64,000 bases of DNA from an uncultured Winogradskyella sp. (lineage in GTDB: Bacteria; Bacteroidota; Bacteroidia; Flavobacteriales; Flavobacteriaceae), in assembly GCF_947495255.1 (NCBI RefSeq), contig NZ_CANLYI010000007.1:124001-188000 (forward strand). Reading direction: 5' to 3'. Under the pieces are notes generated by a model that did not search any database, was not told where the DNA came from, and saw only the letters and a list, made by a program, of their open reading frames with translations. Within the stretch, counting starts at the first letter, position 1. Each line of letters starts with the position of its first letter. Both the position numbers and the translations under genes were made by a program. Of this stretch, positions 1 to 9,532 are shown one piece after another.

Positions 1-32
1 TTTAAATATTGAAAAAAAGCACTACGTTTCAT
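1..32 (-). CDS. Possible start of a further gene, cut by the window edge
   Basis: An ATG at 32 reading leftwards opens a frame (MKRSAFFQYL) that runs off the window 46 bases downstream of the PAS-array gene stop, on the same strand. Only ten codons are visible, so no function can be given. If real, it would be the next gene of the same transcription unit and a candidate output partner for the PAS protein, which has no output domain of its own. Confidence 0.2.
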   Translation of the reverse strand, partial: MKRSAFFQYL

Positions 33-77
33 CTCTAGACTAATTTAGCTGATTCCCATATATTAATATTAGTCCAA

Positions 78-3000
78 TTATTCATTTTTATTATTTAGTT
101 CTTTTATCATATTTTTTAACTCCCTCATTCTTAATTCCCTTCCAACAAAAAGTTTATTCATGCGTTCTAATTCTAAGTTTTTAGAATGCACCTCTTCAGT
201 TCTTAATTCTACCAATTCTTCTAAGTTATTTCTATAGCTTTCTAATTCTAACTCTGTTATTTTATTTTCTGTATTGTTTATAACAGCAAAAAGCGCATGT
301 GTTTCTCCTGCTATTTCTATGGCTTCAACAGAACATAATAAACTTATTCTTTTACCACTAACTAATGTCCTATCTATTTGTTCATTATGTAAAAAGCCAT
401 TTTTCATTAATTTTTCAAATAGTCTATTTTTTTGATCAAAATAAAAATCATCTAATACATCTACTTTGGCCTCTTCCATTGTTTTACCAATTAAATGCTC
501 TCGTGTAGACTCTAACATTTTTGCCATTGTTTTATTAACATCAACTCTAACCTGATCTGTATTTACAATAGAGTATCCTATTAAACTTGAATGAAATACC
601 TTAGAGAATTTTTCTTCACTTTCCGTAATACTTTTTTCAATTTCTATACGCTCTGTTACATCTTGAACCATAGACAAAAACGATTCTACCTCACCATCTG
701 GTGAGAATAAAACGGAATTATACCATTCGCAATAAATTGTGTTATTTTCTTTAGTATTGTTACGATTAATACATCTGTTAATTTTTACATCTCCACTAAT
801 TAGTTCTTTATAAATAATGCTTGTTATACCTTTATCTTGTTCATAAACTAACCCTAATTCCTCAAAGTGTTTACCTATTACATCAGCTTCTTCCCAACCA
901 AATATGTTGTAAGCTTGTATAGACCAATTAGTAATTTTAAAATCTTTATCCCATTCTATAATGGCTAAAGGTGAGTTATTTATATGAGTTGTGAGACGTT
1001 GGTGTGATCTTCTAATTTGTTCATCTACTTTTTTGCTCTCGGTAATATCTCTAAGAACACCAATTATTTGTCTATTATCATTGTAATTAACAAACCTTGT
1101 TTTTTTAATAGAAAAAGTACGAGCTTCTTTATTATTTATGCTAACCGATTCTTCGGTAACAATTTCCTCTCCTGTTTCAATAACTTTTCTATCCATATCT
1201 AGAACGGTTTTAGACTCTATAGATGAAATTTTATCAGTTAGAGTTTTACCTAAAATGGCTTCTCTAGGCATTCCAAAGATTGAGCAAAATGCATCATTTA
1301 CAAGTATTAACCTACTTAGATCGTCTTTTACAAAAATAGGGTCACCTATATTATTAATTATATTATTAAGGTATTGCTTATTTTTAACAACTAATTCTTC
1401 TGCATTTTTACTGTCTGTAATGTCTAATGTTATACCGATATAACCATTAAAGTTATTATTTTCATCATAAGTTCTAATGGCTTTATTAGACAACCAAGAA
1501 ACACTTCCATCTTCATGAAGATGTCTAAATACTAAATTAAATCCTTTTCCTGTTGAAACTGACTTTTCCCATTCTCTAATTGACATTTCTTTATCCTCTG
1601 GATGTATGGCATTTGACCAACCAAAACCCATAGCATCATCAAAGGATTGACCTGTATAATTCATCCATTCTTGATTAACATAATTGCATGAGCCATTTTT
1701 ATCTGCCTGAAAAATAGCTACAGGTGCTTTAGAAATTAAACGTTTAAATAGTTTCTCGTTATTTATAAGTTTTATTTCTACTTTTTTCCTTTCTGTAATA
1801 TCGATTACCGTACCTTGATATTTAATTGAATTCCCTAAGTCATCATCTACAACTTCTGTTTGCACCATTACATATCTAATATTACCATTTTTCAAAAGAA
1901 TACGATACTCATAAGGCTCTGAACTTTTACTTTTAATTTTATCTTCGGTTATAGTTTTATGAAAATCGCGATCTTCTGGATGTATGGCATCTGCAACAGT
2001 ATTATATTTCAATTCTGTATCTCTATCAACATCGTATAATTCATACATTAAATCAGACCAAAATATTTTATCAGTTACCATATCCCAACTCCAATACCCA
2101 ATTTTACCAATTCTTATAGCAGATTCAATTTTTCTTTGCATTTCTGCAATTTTTTGCTCTTCTTTTTTGCGTTCTGTCACATCTCTTATAACGCCTATTA
2201 TAAATTTGTTGCCATTAGCATCAATAAATCTTGTTTTTTTCGTAGAAATTGACCTCGTTTCAATACTGTTTAAATTTACAGTTTCCTCATTTACATTTTC
2301 TATACCTGTATTTAATACATGTCTATCATTACTTAAAAAGCGATCACGTTCCTCTGAAGGCACATTTTCTGCTAATGTTTTTCCTATAATATTTTCCTTG
2401 GTTGTATTAAAAATTGAACAAAGTGCATCGTTAACTAGTATCATTCTGCTTTGATCATCTTTTACAAAGACAGGATCACCAATATTATTTAAAATATTTT
2501 CTAGATACTTTTCGCTTTCTATAAGTTGATCTTCTGCTTTTTTTCTTTCAGTGATGTCTAAATTCATACCAATGTAACCATACAATTCCTTGCTGGCATC
2601 ATACAATCCCACAGCTCTAACAGACATCCATGTTACCACATTTTCTTTAGTTACAAATCTAAAATCTACATTAAACTTGGTTTTAGACATCACGAATTTC
2701 TCCCATTCTATTAAAACCCTATCATAATCATCATCATGTATAGCTTTTGCCCAACCAAAACCCATTGACTCCTTAAACGTTAGTCCGGAATATTTTAGCC
2801 ATTCTTCATTAACAAAATTACACGCACCTTCTTTATCTGTTTTAAAAATACCTACAGGAGCATTAGCTGTTACACCTCTAAAAAGCAACTCACTATTAAT
2901 TAATTCTTCTTCGGCTTTCTTTCTTTCTGTAATGTCTATAGCCATACCAGTATAACCATTTAAGTTATAGTCAGCATCAAAAATACCAACGGTTTTTACA

Positions 3001-5552
3001 GATACACTAACGACTTTTTGGTTTTTATGTAAGAATCTAAATTCTGTTTCTAATTCAAGTCTTCCAGAAGCTATATAGTCTTGCCATTCTACTGAAATTC
3101 TTTCTCTATCATCTGGATGTATTGCTTCTGCCCAACCATACCCCATTGACTCCTCATAAGTTAAACCTGCATATTGCATCCACTTCTCATTTACATAACT
3201 ACAAGAACCATCTATCTCAGTTTGAAATATACCAGATGGTGCTTCAGATGTCATTCGTTTAAAGAGTCTCTCGCTATTTATTAATTTTTCTTTATCCTCT
3301 TTGGCTTGTGTAACATCTAAGCAAATTCCTATATAACCATATAATTCATTATTTGAATTGTAATTTCCTACAGCCTTAACAGAAATAAACAGAACCTTTC
3401 CATCGGCATTACGGAACCTAAAATTCTCATTAAACTCATCACCAGTTGGCACCACTTGCATCCATTCTTTTAGTACTCTATCTCTATCTTCAGGATGTAT
3501 AGCATTGGTCCAACCAAAACCCATAGCGTCTTCAAATGACATTGCTGCGTATTCTATCCATTGCTTGTTTACATAGTTACAAGTTCCGTCTAGAGCCATT
3601 TTAAATATTCCGGCAGGCACTGTAGACGTTAACTCTCTAAACAGTAATTCATTATTTATTAAATCCTCTTCCGCTTGTTTTTGTTCTGTAATATCTCTTA
3701 CAGTACCATGAAATTTTATGGGTACACCAGATGCATTCTCTATAACCTCCATCTGTACTCTTACATATTTTAAGGTTTTGTCTTTACCTAAAATTCTATA
3801 TTCAAAAGGCTTGCTACTTTTATTATTTATTCTGTGCGTACTAAATTCATTGTAAGAACTTTTATCATCAGGATGCACTTTATTTAATACGGTATTAATC
3901 TCAATTTTTGTATCTCTATTTACATCGTAAATTTCATACATAAAATCTGACCAATAAATTTCATCCGTAGTTATATCCCAAGACCAATGGCCAATTTTAC
4001 CAATTCTGATGGCAGCTCGCATTTTCTGCTGCGCATCTAATATTTCGTTTTCGGCTTCTTTACGTTTTGAAATATTAGTTGCTACTATCCCTAAAGCAAT
4101 TGGATTGTTTGAAACTTCATCTCTAATTAAAAAACCAGACATTTCTATTGGGATTAACTTATTGGTTTTAAAATTTTGTAAATGTGCTTCACCACTCCAT
4201 TTTTCGTCAGATAGAATACTAGGCACTTGCTCGTCCTGAATTACTTTTTTATAATAATCGGGAAAGAAGTTTGTTATAGAATCTGGTAAGTTTTCGTCAT
4301 CGTCTAATCCTACTAATGCTCTACCATTAGAATTTAGATAAAATGGTTTCCCTTCTAAGGAGGCTAGGCCAATAAATTCATCACTCGTATTTATTAAAGA
4401 ACCTAACATTTGATTAGAGCTGTCTATTTGTTTCTTTTCGGTGATATCTCTAAAATATATTGTAAGACCATCTTTTGATGGATAAACTCTGTTTTCAAAC
4501 CATTGATCTAAAGGCTTATAATAATCTTCGAAATATATTGTTTCTTGGGTTTCAACGGCTTTATGGTAAATTTGATAAAAGGAAAGCCCCTTTCCTTCCG
4601 GAAAAACTGTCCAAATATGTTTACCTATTAATTCTTCAGGTGTTTTACCTAATAGATCAGCTGCTTTTTTATTTATATAAGTATAATACCAATCAGAGTC
4701 TAAAGAAATTAAACCATCAGTAACATTATTTAAAGTAGATTCAACATCAAATGTTAAATTTTGTTTTACACCTTTTTCATTAATATGAGCTGCGCCCTTT
4801 GTTTTATTATTTTCTATTCTAGAAAATATGCCTCTTTTTAGGTTGGTACTATCCTTCAAGTGTGATTTCTCGTCATCAAAATATTTTAAATAAAAATAAA
4901 GTATCGATGTGTATACTAATGCAATTATAGATTTACTTACAATTTCAATCATTAATGATGACTCTAATACTGCAGAATTATCGAAAGAAATTAAATTATA
5001 AATCACGGCATCAAAAACTAAAACAATGGTAAGTGCTATAAACACTGAAAATAAAAACGGAACCTTTTTAATTTTTTTAATTAAAAATTGATAAATAACT
5101 ACCAACATTAAAAGCTCAATGATTAGTAATGCTGTGCTTATTAACAAATGTTTAATACTGGTACTAATTAAGCCATTAGAAGTAATAACATCACCCAATT
5201 GATTACCAGTAAATTGATATGCATTAGCAATCTGCAACATTAAGGACATTACAACATTAGATACTACAACACCAATAATAACGCCTCTTGCATTGGCGAG
5301 CCCCTCTTTTATGTAAATTAATAAAATGGCAAATAACAATCCACTAAACAGAATTGTTGATACTGGGTAAAGTATAGTATCATCTAAAATTTTGACACTA
5401 AATATTTGTCCTAGATTGGACTGAAAATACTGTACTGCACCCAAAAGAATAAAAAGTGGAGCCAAGCCAATTTTAGACCTGAGCTTATAAAGGAAAAGGA
5501 AACTAAAGGACATCAAAAGAAATCCTAAAAAAATAGAAATATAAATAGTCAT
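78..5552 (-). CDS. Giant membrane-anchored multi-PAS sensor protein without a recognisable output domain
   Basis: The protein has 1824 residues. Residues 1-225 are strongly hydrophobic with about seven membrane segments. From about residue 270 to 1760 there are roughly twelve PAS domains, most ending in the usual DIT(E/D)RKKAE-type PAC linker. Several are PAS_3-like (IGKIGHWSWD, IHPEDR); others begin with NNIGDP(V/I)FVKDD or AP(V/S)GIF. The C-terminus is a charged coiled coil (LEELVELRTEEV, then NKLFVGRELRMRELK) that ends the protein. No H-box/HATPase, GGDEF, EAL, receiver or HTH domain is visible. In this family the NKLFVGRE linker often precedes a kinase, so signals may pass to a separate partner. 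The function is inferred to be signal sensing; ligand and partner are unknown. The start at 5552 directly precedes the first membrane helix. Confidence 0.85.
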   Translation of the reverse strand: MTIYISIFLGFLLMSFSFLFLYKLRSKIGLAPLFILLGAVQYFQSNLGQIFSVKILDDTILYPVSTILFSGLLFAILLIYIKEGLANARGVIIGVVVSNVVMSLMLQIANAYQFTGNQLGDVITSNGLISTSIKHLLISTALLIIELLMLVVIYQFLIKKIKKVPFLFSVFIALTIVLVFDAVIYNLISFDNSAVLESSLMIEIVSKSIIALVYTSILYFYLKYFDDEKSHLKDSTNLKRGIFSRIENNKTKGAAHINEKGVKQNLTFDVESTLNNVTDGLISLDSDWYYTYINKKAADLLGKTPEELIGKHIWTVFPEGKGLSFYQIYHKAVETQETIYFEDYYKPLDQWFENRVYPSKDGLTIYFRDITEKKQIDSSNQMLGSLINTSDEFIGLASLEGKPFYLNSNGRALVGLDDDENLPDSITNFFPDYYKKVIQDEQVPSILSDEKWSGEAHLQNFKTNKLIPIEMSGFLIRDEVSNNPIALGIVATNISKRKEAENEILDAQQKMRAAIRIGKIGHWSWDITTDEIYWSDFMYEIYDVNRDTKIEINTVLNKVHPDDKSSYNEFSTHRINNKSSKPFEYRILGKDKTLKYVRVQMEVIENASGVPIKFHGTVRDITEQKQAEEDLINNELLFRELTSTVPAGIFKMALDGTCNYVNKQWIEYAAMSFEDAMGFGWTNAIHPEDRDRVLKEWMQVVPTGDEFNENFRFRNADGKVLFISVKAVGNYNSNNELYGYIGICLDVTQAKEDKEKLINSERLFKRMTSEAPSGIFQTEIDGSCSYVNEKWMQYAGLTYEESMGYGWAEAIHPDDRERISVEWQDYIASGRLELETEFRFLHKNQKVVSVSVKTVGIFDADYNLNGYTGMAIDITERKKAEEELINSELLFRGVTANAPVGIFKTDKEGACNFVNEEWLKYSGLTFKESMGFGWAKAIHDDDYDRVLIEWEKFVMSKTKFNVDFRFVTKENVVTWMSVRAVGLYDASKELYGYIGMNLDITERKKAEDQLIESEKYLENILNNIGDPVFVKDDQSRMILVNDALCSIFNTTKENIIGKTLAENVPSEERDRFLSNDRHVLNTGIENVNEETVNLNSIETRSISTKKTRFIDANGNKFIIGVIRDVTERKKEEQKIAEMQRKIESAIRIGKIGYWSWDMVTDKIFWSDLMYELYDVDRDTELKYNTVADAIHPEDRDFHKTITEDKIKSKSSEPYEYRILLKNGNIRYVMVQTEVVDDDLGNSIKYQGTVIDITERKKVEIKLINNEKLFKRLISKAPVAIFQADKNGSCNYVNQEWMNYTGQSFDDAMGFGWSNAIHPEDKEMSIREWEKSVSTGKGFNLVFRHLHEDGSVSWLSNKAIRTYDENNNFNGYIGITLDITDSKNAEELVVKNKQYLNNIINNIGDPIFVKDDLSRLILVNDAFCSIFGMPREAILGKTLTDKISSIESKTVLDMDRKVIETGEEIVTEESVSINNKEARTFSIKKTRFVNYNDNRQIIGVLRDITESKKVDEQIRRSHQRLTTHINNSPLAIIEWDKDFKITNWSIQAYNIFGWEEADVIGKHFEELGLVYEQDKGITSIIYKELISGDVKINRCINRNNTKENNTIYCEWYNSVLFSPDGEVESFLSMVQDVTERIEIEKSITESEEKFSKVFHSSLIGYSIVNTDQVRVDVNKTMAKMLESTREHLIGKTMEEAKVDVLDDFYFDQKNRLFEKLMKNGFLHNEQIDRTLVSGKRISLLCSVEAIEIAGETHALFAVINNTENKITELELESYRNNLEELVELRTEEVHSKNLELERMNKLFVGRELRMRELKNMIKELNNKNE

Positions 5553-5949
5553 AAAGCGGTTTAGTTATTGGAGCAAAAGAAGTTAAGGGCTTATTCGCAT
5601 AAAAAACTATTAGGCATAATTTACATAAATATTCTGACTATCACATTAAATGTGAATAACAAATAATAAGTTGAAAGCTATTGATCCATTTTTTTTAAAA
5701 TGGAATAACTAATTACTTTTAATTAATAAACAAATATCATACAGACTAAGAGACTTTGCTCAGAGTAAACGAATTAAGAAAAGAGAACAAAAGAAATAGT
5801 TAATATAGGACAGAGCTAAGAGAAAAAACAAGACAACTCAATACACTGAACAATAATAACTTACTAATAAAAAAATAAAAAAAACTAATTTCTAGGGTTT
5901 ATAATTTTGAAGTCTTATTGTTTAACAATGAAAATAGAAACTAAAATGT
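5553..5949. other. 397-base AT-rich intergenic region upstream of the PAS-array gene
   Basis: No gene was seen here. It holds a perfect 6-base-arm palindrome at 5641-5655 (TCACAT, 3-base spacer, ATGTGA), about 90 bases upstream of the PAS-array start. It also holds an 8-bp AT hairpin at 5685-5704 (TCCATTTT/AAAATGGA). The rest is low-complexity AT sequence downstream of the sterol-desaturase-like gene. Confidence 0.6.
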
Positions 5950-6882
5950 TTAGGCCTTCTTTTCTGACGCTTCTATAAGTTCTAATCGTATTTGTTTTAT
6001 GGTCTTTGTACTATTATCATGACTCCAACCTGGAGGACCAAATACATACATAAATTTATCACTCCACTTTTTAGATTTTTTCATATCATCCCAAATATTC
6101 TTGTATTCGTGAGTAAGAATTACAAAAATATTATATGAATTAGGCGGTGTAGAAACGCCGTATTTTATAGAAATAGACTCATCTAATTCTTTCCAAGTAC
6201 CAAAAATTCTATCAAAAACATTAAGAATTCCACCATGATTTTTATCCATATACTCAATATTTTGAGCATGATGCACCTGGTGCATTGTATGAGTATTTAG
6301 AATTTTATCAATAAACCCAAGCTTTTTTACATACTGCGTATGTAATTGAAACTGCCACAAAGATTCAATACCTAAACATACAACAAGCATTTCTGGCGGA
6401 AAACCGATTATCACAACCCAAACATAAAAAAATGGTTTATAAAACAAGGTAAACCAACCGTTTCTAACTGCAGTTCCTAAATTAAAATTATCTGAAGAAT
6501 GATGCACAATATGTGCCGCCCAAAAAATCCTTACCATATGGTTTTGTCTATGAAACCAATAATAGGAGAAATCATCTAACAGCATGCAAATAACCCAAAT
6601 ATACCAAGCGTATCCAAAAGATTCCCATCCCATAATATTTGTGCGCACACCATCTACTAGTGGATTAAAAAGGTCGTAAGCAAAATTAAAAATAAGCATC
6701 ACAGATACTGTTTTTAACAATGCTCCTAAAATAGCAGAACCTACACCAAGTGATAAACTAGAAATTAAATCTTTTCGTTTATATAACTTTTTATTATCAA
6801 AAGTTTTACTGTAAGAAAGTTCAAGAGCTATAAAACCTAAAAAGCAAGGCACTCCATAAACTAAGGGGTTTGTAATATCCAT
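5950..6882 (-). CDS. Sterol desaturase / fatty acid hydroxylase superfamily membrane protein
   Basis: This 310-residue integral membrane protein has the di-iron histidine clusters of the fatty-acid-hydroxylase superfamily: HRQNH (HxxxH), HIVHH (HxxHH) and a late HTMHQVHH cluster. Four to five hydrophobic segments surround them. Members use a non-haem di-iron centre and O2 to hydroxylate or desaturate lipids such as sterols, fatty acids, carotenoids or alkylglycerols. The substrate here cannot be told from sequence. The C-terminus ends in a lysine-rich tail. The gene stands alone, same strand as its neighbours, and lies just outside the inferred left end of the integrated element. Before integration it would have lain a few hundred bases downstream of mnmE. 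Confidence 0.85.
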   Translation of the reverse strand: MDITNPLVYGVPCFLGFIALELSYSKTFDNKKLYKRKDLISSLSLGVGSAILGALLKTVSVMLIFNFAYDLFNPLVDGVRTNIMGWESFGYAWYIWVICMLLDDFSYYWFHRQNHMVRIFWAAHIVHHSSDNFNLGTAVRNGWFTLFYKPFFYVWVVIIGFPPEMLVVCLGIESLWQFQLHTQYVKKLGFIDKILNTHTMHQVHHAQNIEYMDKNHGGILNVFDRIFGTWKELDESISIKYGVSTPPNSYNIFVILTHEYKNIWDDMKKSKKWSDKFMYVFGPPGWSHDNSTKTIKQIRLELIEASEKKA

Positions 6883-7033
6883 GTATTTAAATATCTAATA
6901 TGAGTTGATGTTATAATTAAAAAACGATGTCTCAACTCCCATTAAATAAAGAGAAACGAATACGCATTAAAAGATTCTATTTATATTATTTTCTTATTCT
7001 GAATCTATATTGAAACAAGAAAATTAAATTTAT

Positions 7034-7045
7034 TTACCGATACAA
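7034..7045. repeat. Left attachment site: displaced mnmE 3' end
   Basis: Read on the minus strand this is TGT ATC GGT AAA TAA within TATTGTATCGGTAAATAA, encoding C-I-G-K-stop, the invariant MnmE C-terminus, with no mnmE gene in front of it. The intact mnmE ends TGT ATC GGG AAG TAA at 40812. The shared core is CCGATACAA (7037-7045 and 40820-40828), with partial identity beyond it. This is what remains of the original gene end after integration. Confidence 0.7.
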
Positions 7046-7086
7046 TATTTAACTACCCTTGTATTCATTAGTGCTATTGTATTTGG

Positions 7087-7159
7087 GCAACAAATAGCAT
7101 ACAAAAAATGGATAATAAGAGAAGATTGACAACAACTATTAATAAATAGAGCAACAAAT
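7087..7159 (+). repeat. Left-end cluster of GCAACAAAT-type repeats (candidate integrase arm sites)
   Basis: Exact GCAACAAAT occurs at 7087-7095 and 7151-7159, with a 7/9 match ACAACAACT at 7129-7137. Spacings are 42 and 22 bases, close to whole helical turns. The first copy is part of ATTTGGGCAACAAAT (7081-7095), which is repeated exactly at 40672-40686. Tyrosine recombinases of integrative elements bind such arm-type repeats near each end; that role here is inferred. Confidence 0.6.
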
Positions 7160-7171
7160 ATAGTATAAAAA

Positions 7172-7194
7172 AAACCGCTCGATTAGAGCGGTTT
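7172..7194 (-). terminator. Intrinsic terminator after the DUF6266 gene
   Basis: A GC-rich hairpin with a 9-bp stem (AAACCGCTC/GAGCGGTTT, 5-base loop) is followed on the minus strand by a run of T residues. It lies 20 bases beyond the DUF6266 stop and so ends that transcript before the element's left end. Confidence 0.85.
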
Positions 7195-7214
7195 CCAAAT
7201 AAAAACACCAAGCA

Positions 7215-7856
7215 TTAATTAGCTGTACCAGAGCCTAAATAAATACTGTTTGATACTTGACTACCATCAGCAGTAATAAAAGCCATAAATAGCTCTACTG
7301 TATCTCCTGCATAAGTTGTTGGGATTGGAATAATTTGAGAACCTACTGTTCTGTCTGCTCCATCAAGTAAAGAAATAGATTCCTTTTTTGATGGATTGTA
7401 AACCAATAACATCGCCTTGTCAGTAGCATTTGCGTTACCTTCAGCAGAGTTATCATCCCACCCAAAAGTTACTTCTCCAGCAGTTGCTAAATCAGTCGTT
7501 GGGTTTAGCACACCAGATAAACCTCCTCGACTTACTAAAGCGTTTGGATAGTCAACAACAAAGTTAGGTTCAGTACCTGTAATAGCATTATTCAATACAT
7601 ACGACATTGCAGCATTAAATTCTGTTTTCTTAACAGCTAACCCTTTATATCCTAACTTAATAAAAGGCTTTACAGCCTGTAAAAATTCTAAAGTGGCAGT
7701 AAACTTGGTTCTTTGGTTTACTTGACCAACAGTTCTTGGATTGGCTACACTTGAAGGTTTAATTCTAATGTAATCAATTCCTTTCCAGCTTCCACCGATA
7801 ACGTTACCAACCTTACCTGAAAGACCTCCTAAAATACCTTGAGCAATTTTACCCAT
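7215..7856 (-). CDS. DUF6266 family protein
   Basis: The 213-residue protein has the N-terminal pattern I associate with DUF6266: MGKIAQGILGGLSGKVG, then WKGIDYIR and NPRTVGQVNQRTKF. The C-terminal half reads as a small beta-rich domain (FGWDDNS, MLLVYNPSK, VELFMAFI). The family is widespread in Bacteroidota, has no assigned function and often lies in variable regions. There is no signal peptide or transmembrane segment. It is the gene nearest the left attachment site and has its own terminator (7172-7194). Upstream (7886-7920) the word CGGACTT occurs twice. A role in the element's biology is possible but not shown. Confidence 0.7.
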   Translation of the reverse strand: MGKIAQGILGGLSGKVGNVIGGSWKGIDYIRIKPSSVANPRTVGQVNQRTKFTATLEFLQAVKPFIKLGYKGLAVKKTEFNAAMSYVLNNAITGTEPNFVVDYPNALVSRGGLSGVLNPTTDLATAGEVTFGWDDNSAEGNANATDKAMLLVYNPSKKESISLLDGADRTVGSQIIPIPTTYAGDTVELFMAFITADGSQVSNSIYLGSGTAN

Positions 7857-7981
7857 AACATAAATAATTTAAATGAAACATAATTTTCTTCGGACTTGGT
7901 ACGGACTTAACACGAAGTTGTACCTTCCGCTGAAATATATGGCAAGTTTTATGCTATTCTTTTGATATGGATTTTGTTGCT

Positions 7982-8422
7982 TTAGATTGCTTCTTTTTGC
8001 ATTTTAGAAAATAAACTTTGGATATATGATACTTTCAAATCTGCCATTTTCGAAATGACTTTTTGAAGTTCGGCTTCTTTTTCACAAATTGCTGACACTA
8101 TATTAATATGCTTTTGCAATTGAAATTCATTATTTATTAATGATATAAAACTATTTTTTAGAGTATTTCTGCAATCATCTATTGAAATAAACGGAATAAC
8201 ACTTCCTTTTAAATAGTAAGCGTAAAAACCGCCTATTTGCAACATCATAGATAAGTGAAAAAGTGTGTGTTTTACCTCTTCTGTTGTAGTAGTGACAACG
8301 AAACAGTTAGCACAGGATTTTAAGAGTGGTTTTCCGCTGTTTAGACCTTTATTTAGAATGAAAAAATGAGGGTTCGAGTAGGTTCTTCCGATTTGGTGTG
8401 TTTTTAGTTCAAAAGTTGACAT
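7982..8422 (-). CDS. Conserved hypothetical protein, DUF6943-like
   Basis: The 146-residue soluble protein reads MSTFELKTHQIGRTYSNPHFFILNKG, then KSCANCFVV with a C-x2-C pair, a middle region with HLSMMLQIGGFYAYYLKGS, and a helical C-terminus. It resembles the DUF6943 family of Bacteroidota integrative elements from memory only; no function is known. It follows the 1.1 kb gene-free region and shares its strand with the rest of the element. Its ATG at 8422 overlaps one arm of a 9-base inverted repeat (8421-8429 and 8486-8494), which may be a regulatory site. Confidence 0.5.
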   Translation of the reverse strand: MSTFELKTHQIGRTYSNPHFFILNKGLNSGKPLLKSCANCFVVTTTTEEVKHTLFHLSMMLQIGGFYAYYLKGSVIPFISIDDCRNTLKNSFISLINNEFQLQKHINIVSAICEKEAELQKVISKMADLKVSYIQSLFSKMQKEAI

Positions 8423-9170
8423 AGCTATCCAATTTAAAATTGCTTCGCTACGCTTCGCGCCATTATTTTTTTTGAAAAGAAAAAAGATAGCTATAGTTGT
8501 TGTGGCGTGGGTAAGGCTGTCAAGGTTTTTGGATAAAAGTTTTTTGAGTTGAATGTCTAAATCAAAAGAAAAAGGGTATTGAAAAAAGTTTTATTCAAAA
8601 CCCGTAGGGCTTGACCTTTATAGCCTTGTGCGGTTGGCAGAGGTAGCCACATATATTTGCCATCTTTTTTTATTTTAATATTTCAAATCGGTTTAAACTT
8701 GATTCAATTTACTTTTAACTTTTCTGGGGAATTAACACTTAAAAAAATAGGTTTCAGTTCGTATTTGAGCGTTGGATGAAGCGTTTGTATATGTAGCGTT
8801 TTAAATAGTTGTTTGATAAAACAGCATTTAAACAAGCTACTTATACAGGACTTTTAGACAATAGCTTATTGCTTTTTTGAGGCACGATAAAAAGTAATGT
8901 GCTATGGCGTACTACAAAATATTGTAAACCTATTTTTTTATATCCTATTTCTTGGGTGGTGGGGAAAAGTGGACTTTAATATTTGTTAGTGAAATGAAAC
9001 AAACAAAGACTTGAGGTAAGGAATACTTGGACTTAACGATGGTTTTGTGCAGTTGAATGAGATAACGAATATTATAATAAATTAACGTTACCCTTTGAAT
9101 GTTCGACTGTTTAATGTTTGTTCAAAATGTAGTTAGAAGTTCGGATGTGAGCGTTGGAATAGCGGATATT

Positions 9171-9262
9171 TTACATAATAGCAGTTATAGCGACGAAAAT
9201 ATAATAACACGCCGTAGGCAACCTCTGAAAGGATTTTTGCTCCTATAACTTCTATTATGTAA
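9171..9262. repeat. Long inverted repeat (20-base arms, 19/20 match)
   Basis: The arm TTACATAATAGCAGTTATAG (9171-9190) pairs with CTATAACTTCTATTATGTAA (9243-9262) with one mismatch across a 52-base spacer that contains CGCCGTAGGCAACC. No coding frame surrounds it. Such structures occur at transfer origins and recombination sites; which applies is not known. Confidence 0.75.
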
Positions 9263-9504
9263 CATAGCTTGGGATTGGTTTTGTGGCGTAATAGTTGTTT
9301 TGAGCGTTGGCAATGGCTCTTTGCTTTTTTATTGTACCAATTTTATAAAATAACGACGTTTAAATAAAACAAGCAATGTGCTATTATAGGGTTGGCTACA
9401 AGTATTATGACATAAAACCAATTATGCATTGGCGCGCGGAACAACACAAAAGACAGAGGATTTTGAGGTACGAAAAAACTGGGTTTTGGGTTGTGGGGAA
9501 TAAA

Positions 9505-9532
9505 AAAGAGCCTTCCGAAAAAGACTCTTTCA
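9505..9532 (-). terminator. Probable terminator of the metal-resistance block
   Basis: An inverted repeat (AAAGAG ... CTCTTT with partial pairing inside) sits just past the stop of the HMA lipoprotein gene. On the minus strand it is followed by CTCTTTTTTATT, giving a U-rich tail. It would end the long co-directional metal-resistance transcript. Confidence 0.6.

Larger units (their letters stand above)
6883..7214. other. 332-base intergenic region spanning the left junction of the integrated element
   Basis: No gene is seen. Up to about 7036 it is ordinary AT-rich chromosome upstream of the sterol-desaturase-like gene. It then contains the displaced mnmE end (7034-7045), terminal GCAACAAAT-type repeats (7087-7159) and an intrinsic terminator (7172-7194), each described separately. 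Confidence 0.6.

Noticed and set aside
5641..5655. CRP-type operator (TCACA...TGTGA)
   Set aside because: The half-sites are in the reverse order of the classical TGTGA-N6-TCACA site and the spacing differs. Recorded only as a palindrome.
7034..7045. Chance match of a few codons to the mnmE end
   Set aside because: A 9-base match alone would be weak, but the reading in the same strand encodes C-I-G-K followed by a stop, and the integrase and terminal repeat arrays agree with it.
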